5,735 nucleotides of DNA, from NCBI GenBank assembly GCA_024636575.1, contig JAGXGU010000113.1, forward strand, positions 1 to 5,735. The letters run 5' to 3'. Shown one piece after another: positions 1 to 5,735 of the stretch. The DNA comes from Altererythrobacter sp. (GTDB lineage: Bacteria; Pseudomonadota; Alphaproteobacteria; Sphingomonadales; Sphingomonadaceae). Position 1 is the stretch's first letter; the number at the start of each line of letters is the position of its first letter. Below the pieces are notes generated by a model that worked only from the letters and a program-made list of their open reading frames with translations, had not been told where the DNA came from and ran no database searches. The position numbers and the translations under genes are program-made.

Positions 1-303
1 CTAACCCCGCTGGATGCAGGCGCCATGCGAAGCCGACTGGTCGAAAGCGGGCTTGACCCCGCCGGACGCGACGGCTTGTTGTTGATGCGCCATATTGATG
101 ACCGCAAGCAGACGCGCCGACACGATGTGTCGAACACCCATTGCGTGGTCGCGATTGTCGGTGATGCCAGATCCGATTTCGACGAATTGTTCGATTATTT
201 GATGGACCCTTCCGCTGCCCTTCCAATCGAGGCGCTGCTGGACGCCGGATGGTTCCTGACCCCGCCCCCTCTGCTCGATCCGAGCATCACTGAAGGACAA
301 TAG
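1..303 (+). CDS. Hypothetical protein, 3' part only, directly upstream of scoB
   Basis: An open frame runs from base 1 to a TAG stop at 301-303, giving 100 visible residues. The frame is open at the left edge, so the true start is probably outside the window; an internal ATG at 25 is possible but I see no reason to prefer it. I do not recognise the family. The visible part is soluble-looking and acidic towards the end, with a core reading VVAIVGDARSDFDELFDYLM and a C-terminus rich in Pro and Leu (FLTPPPLLDP). There is no obvious signal peptide or membrane span, although the true N-terminus is not seen. The stop lies three bases before the scoB ATG, and the scoB ribosome-binding site (GAAGGA) sits inside its last codons, so co-transcription and translational coupling with scoB are likely. 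Because scoA normally sits next to scoB, this may be a small gene inserted between the two subunits, but that cannot be seen here. Confidence 0.7.
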   Translation, partial: LTPLDAGAMRSRLVESGLDPAGRDGLLLMRHIDDRKQTRRHDVSNTHCVVAIVGDARSDFDELFDYLMDPSAALPIEALLDAGWFLTPPPLLDPSITEGQ

Positions 304-306
304 ACC

Positions 307-942
307 ATGCCCTGGACCCGCGACGAAATGGCCGCGCGCGCCGCACGCGAACTGCAAGATGGATTTTACGTCAATCTTGGCATCGGCATCCCCACATTGG
401 TGGCGAACCATATCCCCGATGGGATCGAGGTGACGCTGCAATCAGAAAACGGGATGCTCGGGATCGGGCCTTTCCCTTATGACGAAGACGTTGACCCGGA
501 TCTGATCAATGCTGGCAAGCAGACAATCAGCGAATTGCCCAGCAGTGCCTATTTCGATAGCGCCGCCAGCTTCGCGATGATCCGCGGCGGGCATATCGAC
601 CTGACCGTGCTGGGCGCGATGGAGATCAGCGAGAATGGCGACATTGCCAACTGGATGATCCCGGGCAAGATGATCAAGGGTATGGGCGGCGCAATGGATC
701 TGGTGGCCGGGGTCAAGAAAATCATCGTGGTGATGGATCACTGCGCGAAGGACGGCAGCCCCAAATTCATTCCCCAATGCACGCTGCCGCTGACGGGGGT
801 GGGTGTGGTGGACATGATCATCACCGATCTCGCGGTGTTCCAGCGCCCGGACCATGACAGCCCGTTCAAGCTGGTCGAACTGGCCCCCGGTGCGACTGCC
901 GAAGAAGTGGCGGCAAAGACCACGGCACATTTCGTCAGCTAG
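307..942 (+). CDS. scoB: 3-oxoacid CoA-transferase subunit B
   Basis: Complete 211-residue protein, the usual length for the B subunit of the two-subunit succinyl-CoA:3-oxoacid CoA-transferases. The A2B2-type enzyme moves CoA from succinyl-CoA to acetoacetate (or a related 3-oxoacid) in the cytoplasm, for ketone-body or aromatic-compound breakdown. Visible family marks are the Gly-rich stretch NLGIGIPTLVANHIP near residues 23-37, the SENG signature at 46-49 whose Glu47 is the expected catalytic residue that forms the glutamyl-CoA thioester, GGHIDLTVLGAMEIS near residue 100, and NWMIPGKMIKGMGGAMDLV just after. The ATG at 307 is preceded by GAAGGA about nine bases upstream. The gene follows an unknown gene with a three-base gap; subunit A is expected beyond the left edge. 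The exact substrate (acetoacetate versus 3-oxoadipate, as in PcaJ) cannot be settled from subunit B alone, but the general assignment is firm. Confidence 0.95.
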   Translation: MPWTRDEMAARAARELQDGFYVNLGIGIPTLVANHIPDGIEVTLQSENGMLGIGPFPYDEDVDPDLINAGKQTISELPSSAYFDSAASFAMIRGGHIDLTVLGAMEISENGDIANWMIPGKMIKGMGGAMDLVAGVKKIIVVMDHCAKDGSPKFIPQCTLPLTGVGVVDMIITDLAVFQRPDHDSPFKLVELAPGATAEEVAAKTTAHFVS

Positions 943-998
943 GGCCTGATGGCTCTAAGCTTCACAGGCTCGCCGGGGGCAGATCTTTCGCTCCCACG

Positions 999-1030
999 AA
1001 AAAGGGCCCGCTGGCAGGCGGGCCCTTTTT
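999..1030. terminator. Bidirectional rho-independent terminator between scoB and metK
   Basis: A perfect 13-bp inverted repeat, AAAAAGGGCCCGC at 999-1011 and GCGGGCCCTTTTT at 1018-1030, encloses a six-base loop TGGCAG. The GC core is eight bp and is flanked by five A on the left and five T on the right, so both strands give a GC hairpin followed by a U tract. It lies about 57 bp after the scoB stop and 25 bp after the metK stop, as expected for a shared terminator of convergent genes. Confidence 0.88.
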
Positions 1031-1054
1031 CTGTCTGCGGGTGGCAATTACTGG

Positions 1055-2278
1055 TCAGGCGGCAAGGGCTGCCTTGAGCCTCTCCACCAGATCGGTGCGT
1101 TCCCACGGGAAGAAATCGCCTTCGGATTTGCGGCCGAAATGGCCGTAGGCTGCCGTCTGCAGATAGATCGGCTTGTTCAGGCCCAGGTGGGTCCTGATGC
1201 CCTTGGGCGTCAGCCTGACCAGTTCCGGGATCAGCGCCTCCAGCCGGCTTTCCTCGACTGTGCCCGTCCCATGCAAATCGACATAGATCGACAGTGGTTC
1301 GGCCACGCCGATCGCGTAGCTGAGCTGGATCGTGCAGCGCCGCGCCAGACCGGCAGCGACGATGTTCTTCGCCAGATAGCGCGTGACGTAAGCGGCCGAA
1401 CGGTCGACCTTCGTAGGGTCTTTGCCGCTGAACGCGCCGCCGCCATGCGGGCTGGCACCGCCATAGGTATCGACGATGATCTTGCGGCCCGTCAACCCGG
1501 CATCCCCGTCGGGTCCGCCGATTTCGAAACATCCGGTGGGGTTGATGTGATAGACTGTATTTTCAGTCAGCAGTTCCGCCGGAAGAACATCCGCAATCAC
1601 GCCTTTCACATAATCGCGCAATTCGGCATATTTCGCCGCGTCCCCTTCACCCTTGTGGAAATAATACCCGGGCGCGTGCTGGGTGGAAACAACAATCGCA
1701 GTCGCTTCGACAGGGCGTTCATTGGCATAGCGCAGGGTCACCTGGCTCTTGGCATCGGGTTCAAGGAACGGCGCCACGCCCGATTTACGGTCGGCTGCCA
1801 TGCGTTCCAGAATCTTGTGGCTGTAATCGAGCGTTGCAGGCATCAAATCGGGGGTTTCGTCCGAGGCATATCCAAACATGATACCCTGATCGCCCGCGCC
1901 TTCGTCCTTGTTATCACCGGCATCGACGCCTTGTGCGATATGGGCCGATTGCGGGTGCAGATTGTTTTCGAACCGCAGGGTCTTCCAGTGGAAGCCCGCC
2001 TGTTCATAGCCGATGTCCTTGACCGTCTTGCGTACGGTTGCCTCGACTTCTTCCGCGACACCTTCGGCCCAATTACCGTCCGTATCCATGATGCCCTTGC
2101 CGCGGATTTCGCCAGCCAGCACCACCAATTGGGTAGTCGTCATGGTTTCGCAGGCGACACGTGCTTCCGGGTCTTTCGACAGGAACAGGTCGACAATGGA
2201 GTCGGAAATCTGGTCGGAAACCTTATCCGGATGGCCTTCGGAAACGCTTTCCGATGTGAACAGATAGGTGTTGCGCAT
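1055..2278 (-). CDS. metK: S-adenosylmethionine synthetase (methionine adenosyltransferase)
   Basis: Complete 407-residue MetK, which makes S-adenosylmethionine from methionine and ATP in the cytoplasm with release of phosphate and pyrophosphate; it supplies all methylation reactions. The N-terminus FTSESVSEGHPDKVSDQISD carries the ATP-site GHPDK motif (residues 15-19). The family signature GAGDQGIMFGYA is at 127-138, and the phosphate-binding loop GGGAFSGKDPTKVDRSAAY starts at 279. It is a little longer than the E. coli enzyme (384), as is common in alphaproteobacteria. The ATG at 2276-2278 has GAGG four bases upstream (plus-strand CCTC at 2283-2286). It lies 61 bp downstream of lnt on the same strand. 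That short gap contains a palindrome (see 2307-2326), so metK may have its own regulated promoter as well as read-through from lnt. It ends at the shared terminator at 999-1030. The usual sphingomonad neighbour after metK, as I recall it, is trmB; here the next gene is convergent scoB. Confidence 0.98.
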   Translation of the reverse strand: MRNTYLFTSESVSEGHPDKVSDQISDSIVDLFLSKDPEARVACETMTTTQLVVLAGEIRGKGIMDTDGNWAEGVAEEVEATVRKTVKDIGYEQAGFHWKTLRFENNLHPQSAHIAQGVDAGDNKDEGAGDQGIMFGYASDETPDLMPATLDYSHKILERMAADRKSGVAPFLEPDAKSQVTLRYANERPVEATAIVVSTQHAPGYYFHKGEGDAAKYAELRDYVKGVIADVLPAELLTENTVYHINPTGCFEIGGPDGDAGLTGRKIIVDTYGGASPHGGGAFSGKDPTKVDRSAAYVTRYLAKNIVAAGLARRCTIQLSYAIGVAEPLSIYVDLHGTGTVEESRLEALIPELVRLTPKGIRTHLGLNKPIYLQTAAYGHFGRKSEGDFFPWERTDLVERLKAALAA

Positions 2279-2306
2279 GATACCTCGGCAATTATGGCGT
2301 GTGCAG

Positions 2307-2326
2307 ATATAAAGACTTCTTTATGT
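2307..2326. promoter_or_regulatory. Palindromic operator-like site upstream of metK
   Basis: Nine-base arms ATATAAAGA (2307-2315) and TCTTTATGT (2318-2326) around a CT spacer pair at 8 of 9 positions, and the inner ATAAAGA/TCTTTAT is perfect. It is AT-rich within a GC-rich genome and ends 28 bp before the metK ATG, inside the 61-bp lnt-metK gap. The form (even-spaced dyad, short spacer, placed at the metK promoter region) fits a dimeric transcription factor site. Inference: an ArsR-type SAH-responsive regulator such as SahR, known to control methionine-cycle genes including metK in Proteobacteria; I recall its site as similar, but cannot verify the match. I cannot assign a convincing -35/-10 pair around it. 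There is no U tract after it, so it is not a terminator for lnt. Confidence 0.5.
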
Positions 2327-2339
2327 GTCGCTAGCGGTA

Positions 2340-3944
2340 CTAGCGGCGTCCTGACCGCGTGGCAACCAGCGATCCGGCCAGGGCGATAATTACGCAAACC
2401 AAAGCCCATGCCAGCGGCAGGAAATTACCCAGTCGCGCGAACCATGTCGGCGGATGTGCCGGCGGCACCAATCCGTCGATCCGGCCTGGGCGCCGCATGC
2501 CGATATGCGCCCTGACCAGACCGTTGGCATCGATCACCGCGCTGATGCCAGTGGTGGTAGAGCGCAGCACCGGCAGCCCTTCCTCGATCGCGCGCATCCG
2601 CGCCTGGGCCAAATGCTGCGGCGGACCCCAACTGCCGAACCAGCCATCATTGGACGGGTTGAAGATGTAATCCGGCCGGTTCGCCCGGTCGACCACCTGG
2701 CCCGAAAACACGATCTCGTAACAGATCTGCACGCCCGCCTTGCCCCACGGGCCAAGCGGCAGCGTCTGCGGCCCGGGCCCGGGGAAGAAATCCAATGCGC
2801 CCGCCACCAACCGCGACGCGCCGAGCGGTTCGAGGATCTGGCGCAGCGGCAGATATTCGCCGCCGGGCACCAGATGCGCCTTGTCATATCCGCCCACGAT
2901 CACCCCGTCGCTGCGGATTGCGGTAACCGCATTGCGCGCGCCGATGGCCCGGCCGTTCTCGATCTCAAGATCGACTGCACCGGTCAGCAGCATGCTGCCA
3001 TCACCGATTGTCCGCCCGATCCGGTACCGGGCAAATGCGGGATCTCCTGCGGCGGTCATCTGGTTGTAATAGCGTTGCGGATAGCCATCGCGCAGATAAT
3101 CCGGCACCCCCGATTCCGGCCACAGCACCAGGCGGCGCTCTGCTTGCTCTCGCCGCGCAGACAGGCGCGTGATCCGTTGAAACTGGTTTTCGAACTGCGA
3201 TCCGTCATTCAGTTCGTCCTGCGCGACGTTTGGCTGGATCAAGGTGTAGGGCAATGTGCCTTCAATGGTTTTCGGCCCCGGCAGATACATGCCCATTGCA
3301 ATCAGTGCAGCAACCAGAACAGCTGCTACCACACGCTGTTCGCGCAGCAAGGTGACCAGACCGACACCCAGCACCGCCGCCAGGCCGGACAAGGCATATG
3401 TCCCCAGCCAGGGCAGAAGTGCGGCCAGTCCCGGCCGATCGAACGGCCCGAGCAGGACCAACCCCAGCGGGTCCCACGCATAGCCGGTAAACACCCAGCT
3501 CCTCAGCCATTCGCTGATCGTCCAGCAGCCTGCAAAGCCAATACCGCCGATCAGGAAGGATGTTTTCCGGCCAAGCCGATGGCCCAGAGCGCAAGCGAAG
3601 GCAGGATAAATACCGAGATAAAGCGACAGCAATGGCACCGCGAACCAGCCCACCACGGCAGGCATTTCGGCCTGATAGGTAAAGGCAGTGGCGATCCAGT
3701 TATTGGCGAGAGTGAAATGGGCAATACCGAAGAACCAGCCGATCATGGCCGCTTCCCTGGTGGTCGGCGCGGATCGAATCAACCAGGCCAGGGCTCCGAT
3801 GGCCAGCAGGGAAACGGGCCAAAGCCCGACCGGGGGGAACCCAAGCGCGGCCAGCAGGCCAAGCGCCATCGCCACCATGCGCGGCCGTGCCAACAGGCGC
3901 GAAACACTGGGTAGCAGGCGGCCAGATCGGGTGACACGGTCCAT
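2340..3944 (-). CDS. lnt: Apolipoprotein N-acyltransferase
   Basis: A 534-residue inner-membrane enzyme that transfers a fatty acyl chain from a phospholipid to the N-terminal Cys of apolipoproteins, the last step of lipoprotein maturation. The N-terminal half is hydrophobic, with several membrane spans between about residues 24 and 220 (for example VAMALGLLAALGFPPVGLWP). A nitrilase-like periplasmic domain follows from about 232 to 495, and one last span (LPLAWALVCVIIALAGSLVA) sits near 509-528. The catalytic triad is visible: Glu277 in LWPESG, Lys355 in GGYDKAHLVPGGEYLP and Cys408 in VQICYE. The NPSNDGWFG loop at 429-437 is also typical. I chose the ATG at 3942-3944, with purine-rich GCGAGAG eight bases upstream. 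The frame can be extended by 12 codons to a TTG at 3980, only eight bases after the previous stop, but that has no visible ribosome-binding site. It lies 44 bp downstream of the DUF4167 gene, probably in the same transcript. Confidence 0.95.
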   Translation of the reverse strand: MDRVTRSGRLLPSVSRLLARPRMVAMALGLLAALGFPPVGLWPVSLLAIGALAWLIRSAPTTREAAMIGWFFGIAHFTLANNWIATAFTYQAEMPAVVGWFAVPLLSLYLGIYPAFACALGHRLGRKTSFLIGGIGFAGCWTISEWLRSWVFTGYAWDPLGLVLLGPFDRPGLAALLPWLGTYALSGLAAVLGVGLVTLLREQRVVAAVLVAALIAMGMYLPGPKTIEGTLPYTLIQPNVAQDELNDGSQFENQFQRITRLSARREQAERRLVLWPESGVPDYLRDGYPQRYYNQMTAAGDPAFARYRIGRTIGDGSMLLTGAVDLEIENGRAIGARNAVTAIRSDGVIVGGYDKAHLVPGGEYLPLRQILEPLGASRLVAGALDFFPGPGPQTLPLGPWGKAGVQICYEIVFSGQVVDRANRPDYIFNPSNDGWFGSWGPPQHLAQARMRAIEEGLPVLRSTTTGISAVIDANGLVRAHIGMRRPGRIDGLVPPAHPPTWFARLGNFLPLAWALVCVIIALAGSLVATRSGRR

Positions 3945-3988
3945 GCTTGCGGCTCTCGCCTCAGGCAACAGCCACGTCAAGCAACAAG

Positions 3989-4816
3989 TCAGACAACCAC
4001 TTCACTGTCATCGGCACGCTTGCGGCGGGGCCGAAGTGCAGGTCTTTTCACCGGCGCTTCATCGGAACTTTTGCCGATTGCGGGTGGCAAAACGGCAATA
4101 TCAATCACGCCCTTGCTATCTGCCTCAGGCTTTGACGCACGCGGCCTGCGCGGAGCGCGTTCCTGCTTTGCCCGCACTTTCGGCGCTGGCGCATCATCGA
4201 AATCGTCCGACGAATCGTCATCATGATCCCGGTCGGAACCATTGCCCTGTCCGCGATCATTATTGCCGCGCGACCGGCCAATTGCCGACCTGTCACCCTT
4301 GTCGCGATCACCCCGGTCATTGCTGCTTCGGTCACCATTTTCACGGTCGCCATTGCCGCGCGAACCATCACCGCGATCATCATTATCGCGGTCATCATCG
4401 CGGGAATCGCTTTCATCCTGGCGGCTGTGCGCACGGCGTGGGCGGCGTATCTCGTCATCGCCGCGCTGGCTTTGGGAATCGCTTGCCTGACCATCATTCT
4501 GATCATCGCGTCCGCCCTTGTCACCGCGGGTCGAACGGGCTTCATCCTGACGCATCTTGTTGTCATTGATGACGCGGAAATAATGGTCGGCGAATTGCAG
4601 AAAATATTCTGCTTGCACGCGGTCCCCGTTATGTTGCGCGTCCTGGGCCAGCTTTTTATATTTATCGAGCAATTGGGGCGCGTTGCCGCGGGCCCGGCTG
4701 TCGATTCGGTTAAGCTGGTTTCCACCACCGCTGCCTCCACTGCCACCACCGCCCTGAGGGCGATTGGGATTACGACCGCGGCGGCGGTTACTGTTACTAT
4801 TTCTATTGTTGTTCAA
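3989..4816 (-). CDS. DUF4167 domain protein with long charged low-complexity tail
   Basis: A 275-residue protein counted from a TTG start at 4814-4816. Residues 1-33 are Asn-, Arg- and Gly-rich. Residues 35-85 match the DUF4167 core as I know it: NRIDSRARGNAPQLLDKYKK, then a helix-like stretch with QHNGDRVQAEYFLQFADHYFRVI. From about 90 to 210 the chain is almost entirely Asp, Arg, Asn, Gly and Ser, expected to be disordered. The last 65 residues are Lys/Arg- and Pro-rich with a short hydrophobic island IDIAVLPPAI (238-247). No membrane span or signal peptide is seen. The function is unknown. The basic N-terminus and RG/RD-rich character suggest nucleic-acid binding, which is only inference. 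An ATG six codons earlier (4832-4834) is the alternative start, but it has no ribosome-binding site, whereas GAGGGAAG stands eight bases before the TTG and the TTG form begins MNNNR as relatives do. The prmC-DUF4167 order is, from recall, common in alphaproteobacteria. Confidence 0.9.
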   Translation of the reverse strand: MNNNRNSNSNRRRGRNPNRPQGGGGSGGSGGGNQLNRIDSRARGNAPQLLDKYKKLAQDAQHNGDRVQAEYFLQFADHYFRVINDNKMRQDEARSTRGDKGGRDDQNDGQASDSQSQRGDDEIRRPRRAHSRQDESDSRDDDRDNDDRGDGSRGNGDRENGDRSSNDRGDRDKGDRSAIGRSRGNNDRGQGNGSDRDHDDDSSDDFDDAPAPKVRAKQERAPRRPRASKPEADSKGVIDIAVLPPAIGKSSDEAPVKRPALRPRRKRADDSEVVV

Positions 4817-4824
4817 GGAAGTGT

Positions 4825-4832
4825 CTTCCCTC
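4825..4832 (-). promoter_or_regulatory. Ribosome-binding site supporting the TTG start of the DUF4167 gene
   Basis: Read on the minus strand this is GAGGGAAG, ending eight bases before the TTG at 4814-4816. It overlaps the competing in-frame ATG at 4832-4834, which itself has only GCTGACAGCCACGA before it. The position therefore favours the TTG as the real start. Confidence 0.5.
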
Positions 4833-4836
4833 ATTC

Positions 4837-5025
4837 GTGGCTGTCAGCGGCAAAAAATACCGGTGCGGCCTTCAGAACTGCATGCCGCGCCCGCCTAAAC
4901 GCGGGTCGCGGTGCCCCATCTGCATTCACCGCGAGCGACTGTGCCCGGGCTGCCTGACAAATTTTGGAGCTAGACCTGGCGGGTGGCGAACGCGCCGCAA
5001 ACCGCTGGTCTTGAAACAGAGGTAG
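4837..5025 (+). CDS. Doubtful small Cys-rich frame in the prmC-DUF4167 gap
   Basis: A GTG-started frame of 62 codons fills most of the gap, in the opposite direction to its neighbours, ending in TAG at 5023-5025. It would encode a basic peptide with six cysteines, including two CxxC knuckles, CPIC and CPGC, eight residues apart, as in small zinc-binding proteins. Third codon positions in the first 40 codons are about 80% G or C by my count, against about 60% at positions one and two, which is coding-like. Against it: no ribosome-binding site before the GTG, no family I recognise, divergent from the DUF4167 start with almost no promoter space, and much of the sequence is hairpin. I think it is more likely not a gene. 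Confidence 0.15.
   Translation: MAVSGKKYRCGLQNCMPRPPKRGSRCPICIHRERLCPGCLTNFGARPGGWRTRRKPLVLKQR
4885..4911 (-). other. Hairpin upstream of the DUF4167 gene (inner)
   Basis: Bases 4885-4894 pair with 4901-4911: ten base pairs with one bulged base (4906) and a six-base loop CTAAAC. It is GC-rich and would be stable in RNA from either strand. No U tract follows on either strand, so it is not a standard terminator. It lies about 70 bases before the DUF4167 start. Confidence 0.35.
4906..4934 (-). other. Hairpin upstream of the DUF4167 gene (outer, overlapping)
   Basis: TCGCGGTG (4906-4913) and CACCGCGA (4927-4934) form a perfect eight-bp inverted repeat with a 13-base loop. Its arm at 4906-4911 is also one side of the neighbouring hairpin, so the two cannot form together. 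Confidence 0.35.
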
Positions 5026-5050
5026 CTACTGCAAGCGGCTTTGCCAACCT

Positions 5051-5735
5051 TTAATTTGCGCATTGTTGTAGCACCAGAGTGCGCGGCCTGCGGGCAAGAT
5101 CACGGCGAAGCGTCACAGCAAAGCCTGCCTGCCGGGCCAGGTCGGCAACGGAATTGGCCTGCGTGCATCCGATTTCAACTATTGCCGTTCCGTTTTTCTC
5201 AAGCAAATCATGTAGTTGCGGGATAAGGACGCGGTATTCGTCCAGCCCGTCCGCCCCGGCAAACAGAGCCGCCTCGGGCTCATAAGCGCGGACCGAAGGC
5301 GAAATATCCGCTCCCGTTTCCACGTAGGGCGGATTCGCAATGATCAAATGGAACCGGCCGAGCCCGACCCTCCAATCGGCTTCGTGCCAATCGAGGTGCA
5401 GAATATGCGCCCGGTCCTGTACCCCCAGCCGGGCTGCATTGGCCGCCGCAACGCCCAGCGCACCGAGCGATTTATCGATCCCGACCCCTTCCGCCGCTGG
5501 GCGCTGCGCCAGCAAAGTCAGCAAAAGCGCGCCCGATCCGGTGCCGCAATCTAGGATACGGCCCCGGTCTGGCATGAATTCCAGCGCGGTATCCACCACG
5601 CTCTCGCTATCCCCGCGCGGGATCAGGACATCGGACGTGACGATGAAGCTGCGTCCGTAGAATTCCTGATGCCCCAGGATATAGGCGACCGGCTCATGGG
5701 CTGCGCGGCGCTGGACCAATTGTGCAAAGGATGGC
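5051..5735 (-). CDS. prmC: Peptide chain release factor N5-glutamine methyltransferase, 5' end outside window
   Basis: About 228 residues of PrmC (HemK) are visible; the frame is still open at the right edge (PSFAQLVQRRAAHEPVAYIL) and the N-terminal helical domain and start lie beyond it. The enzyme uses S-adenosylmethionine to methylate the Gln of the GGQ motif in release factors RF1 and RF2, which is needed for efficient termination. Visible marks are the domain-linking RRAAHEPVAYILGHQEFYGR, the proximal IPRGDSE, the SAM-binding motif LDCGTGSGALLLTLLA, the catalytic NPPYVE that holds the substrate glutamine, and GADGLDEYRVLIPQ towards the end. Motif I has Cys in place of the commoner Leu (DCGTGSG for DLGTGSG), which should be harmless. 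The stop is TAA at 5051-5053. prfA, encoding its substrate RF1, is the likely upstream neighbour beyond the window, as in many bacteria. Confidence 0.95.
   Translation of the reverse strand, partial: PSFAQLVQRRAAHEPVAYILGHQEFYGRSFIVTSDVLIPRGDSESVVDTALEFMPDRGRILDCGTGSGALLLTLLAQRPAAEGVGIDKSLGALGVAAANAARLGVQDRAHILHLDWHEADWRVGLGRFHLIIANPPYVETGADISPSVRAYEPEAALFAGADGLDEYRVLIPQLHDLLEKNGTAIVEIGCTQANSVADLARQAGFAVTLRRDLARRPRTLVLQQCAN

Larger units (their letters stand above)
4835..5050. other. Gap between prmC and the DUF4167 gene
   Basis: These 216 bp have no recognised gene and no tRNA-like fold. They hold two overlapping hairpins (4885-4911 and 4906-4934) and a doubtful small plus-strand frame (4837-5025). 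No hairpin with a U tract follows prmC on the minus strand, so I see no intrinsic terminator for prmC, and transcription may run through to DUF4167 and lnt. I could not pick a convincing minus-strand promoter either, although the length and structure suggest that a promoter and an untranslated leader for the DUF4167 gene may lie here. Confidence 0.5.

Noticed and set aside
939..1532. A minus-strand frame running past the metK stop through the terminator
   Set aside because: It overlaps the metK 3' half in another frame, its translation looks random (Arg/Gly/Pro-rich), and it reads through the strong terminator hairpin.
2283..2296. CATAAT on the minus strand (plus ATTATG at 2291-2296) as a -10 box for metK
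   Set aside because: Transcription would start inside the metK ribosome-binding site, and no -35-like hexamer lies at the right distance.
2279..2339. A SAM-binding riboswitch before metK
   Set aside because: The gap is only 61 bp and I cannot find the SAM-II or SAM/SAH core pattern. The one clear structure is a DNA-type dyad with a two-base spacer, which makes a poor RNA hairpin loop and suits a protein site better.
1139..2389. A 416-codon plus-strand frame opposite metK
   Set aside because: It is fully antisense to an intact metK carrying all family signatures, with no recognisable domain and no ribosome-binding site that I can see.
2454..3914. A 486-codon plus-strand frame opposite lnt
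   Set aside because: It is antisense to a clearly conserved lnt with an intact catalytic triad. The translation is rich in Arg, Gln, His and Pro with no recognisable motif, typical of a shadow frame in GC-rich DNA.
4223..4957. A 244-codon plus-strand frame encoding a very hydrophobic, membrane-protein-like sequence rich in Ile, Val and Ala
   Set aside because: It is the antisense of the Asp/Arg/Asn-rich tail of the DUF4167 gene: GAC/GAT codons read backwards give Ile/Val codons. The hydrophobicity is a by-product, and the DUF4167 reading is supported by a conserved domain.
5022..5029. The short palindrome GTAGCTAC and a weak stem just after the prmC stop as a terminator
   Set aside because: The stems are only four base pairs or so and no U tract follows, so they are at chance level.

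Overview
The window looks like a GC-rich chromosomal segment of an alphaproteobacterium, most likely a sphingomonad (Sphingomonadales, possibly Erythrobacteraceae-like). That placement rests on the protein character (a DUF4167 protein next to prmC, an alpha-type MetK, a typical Lnt) and on recall, not on a database search. All recognisable genes are housekeeping or central-metabolism genes. I see no mobile element, CRISPR array, phage gene, rRNA or tRNA.

Left part (1-942, + strand): the 3' end of an unrecognised gene whose start lies outside the window, followed after three bases by a complete scoB (3-oxoacid CoA-transferase subunit B). The two are probably one transcript, and the A subunit is expected further upstream. 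The 112-bp convergent gap (943-1054) holds a strong hairpin with an A tract on one side and a T tract on the other. It can terminate scoB from the left and metK from the right.

Right part (1055-5735, - strand, transcribed right to left): prmC (start beyond the window), a DUF4167 protein, lnt and metK. Gaps are about 234 bp (prmC to DUF4167, counted to the preferred TTG start; 218 bp to the alternative ATG), 44 bp (DUF4167 to lnt) and 61 bp (lnt to metK). PrmC methylates peptide release factors and uses the S-adenosylmethionine that MetK makes. Lnt completes lipoprotein acylation in the inner membrane. DUF4167 is a conserved alphaproteobacterial protein of unknown role with a small folded N-terminal region and a long charged, low-complexity tail.

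Points worth a second look: a near-perfect palindrome ATAAAGA-CT-TCTTTAT in the lnt-metK gap, which looks like a regulator-binding site for metK; two overlapping, mutually exclusive hairpins upstream of the DUF4167 gene; a probable TTG start for DUF4167; a small cysteine-rich reading frame in the same gap; and the unknown gene coupled to scoB. I found nothing that I would call a new multi-gene system.
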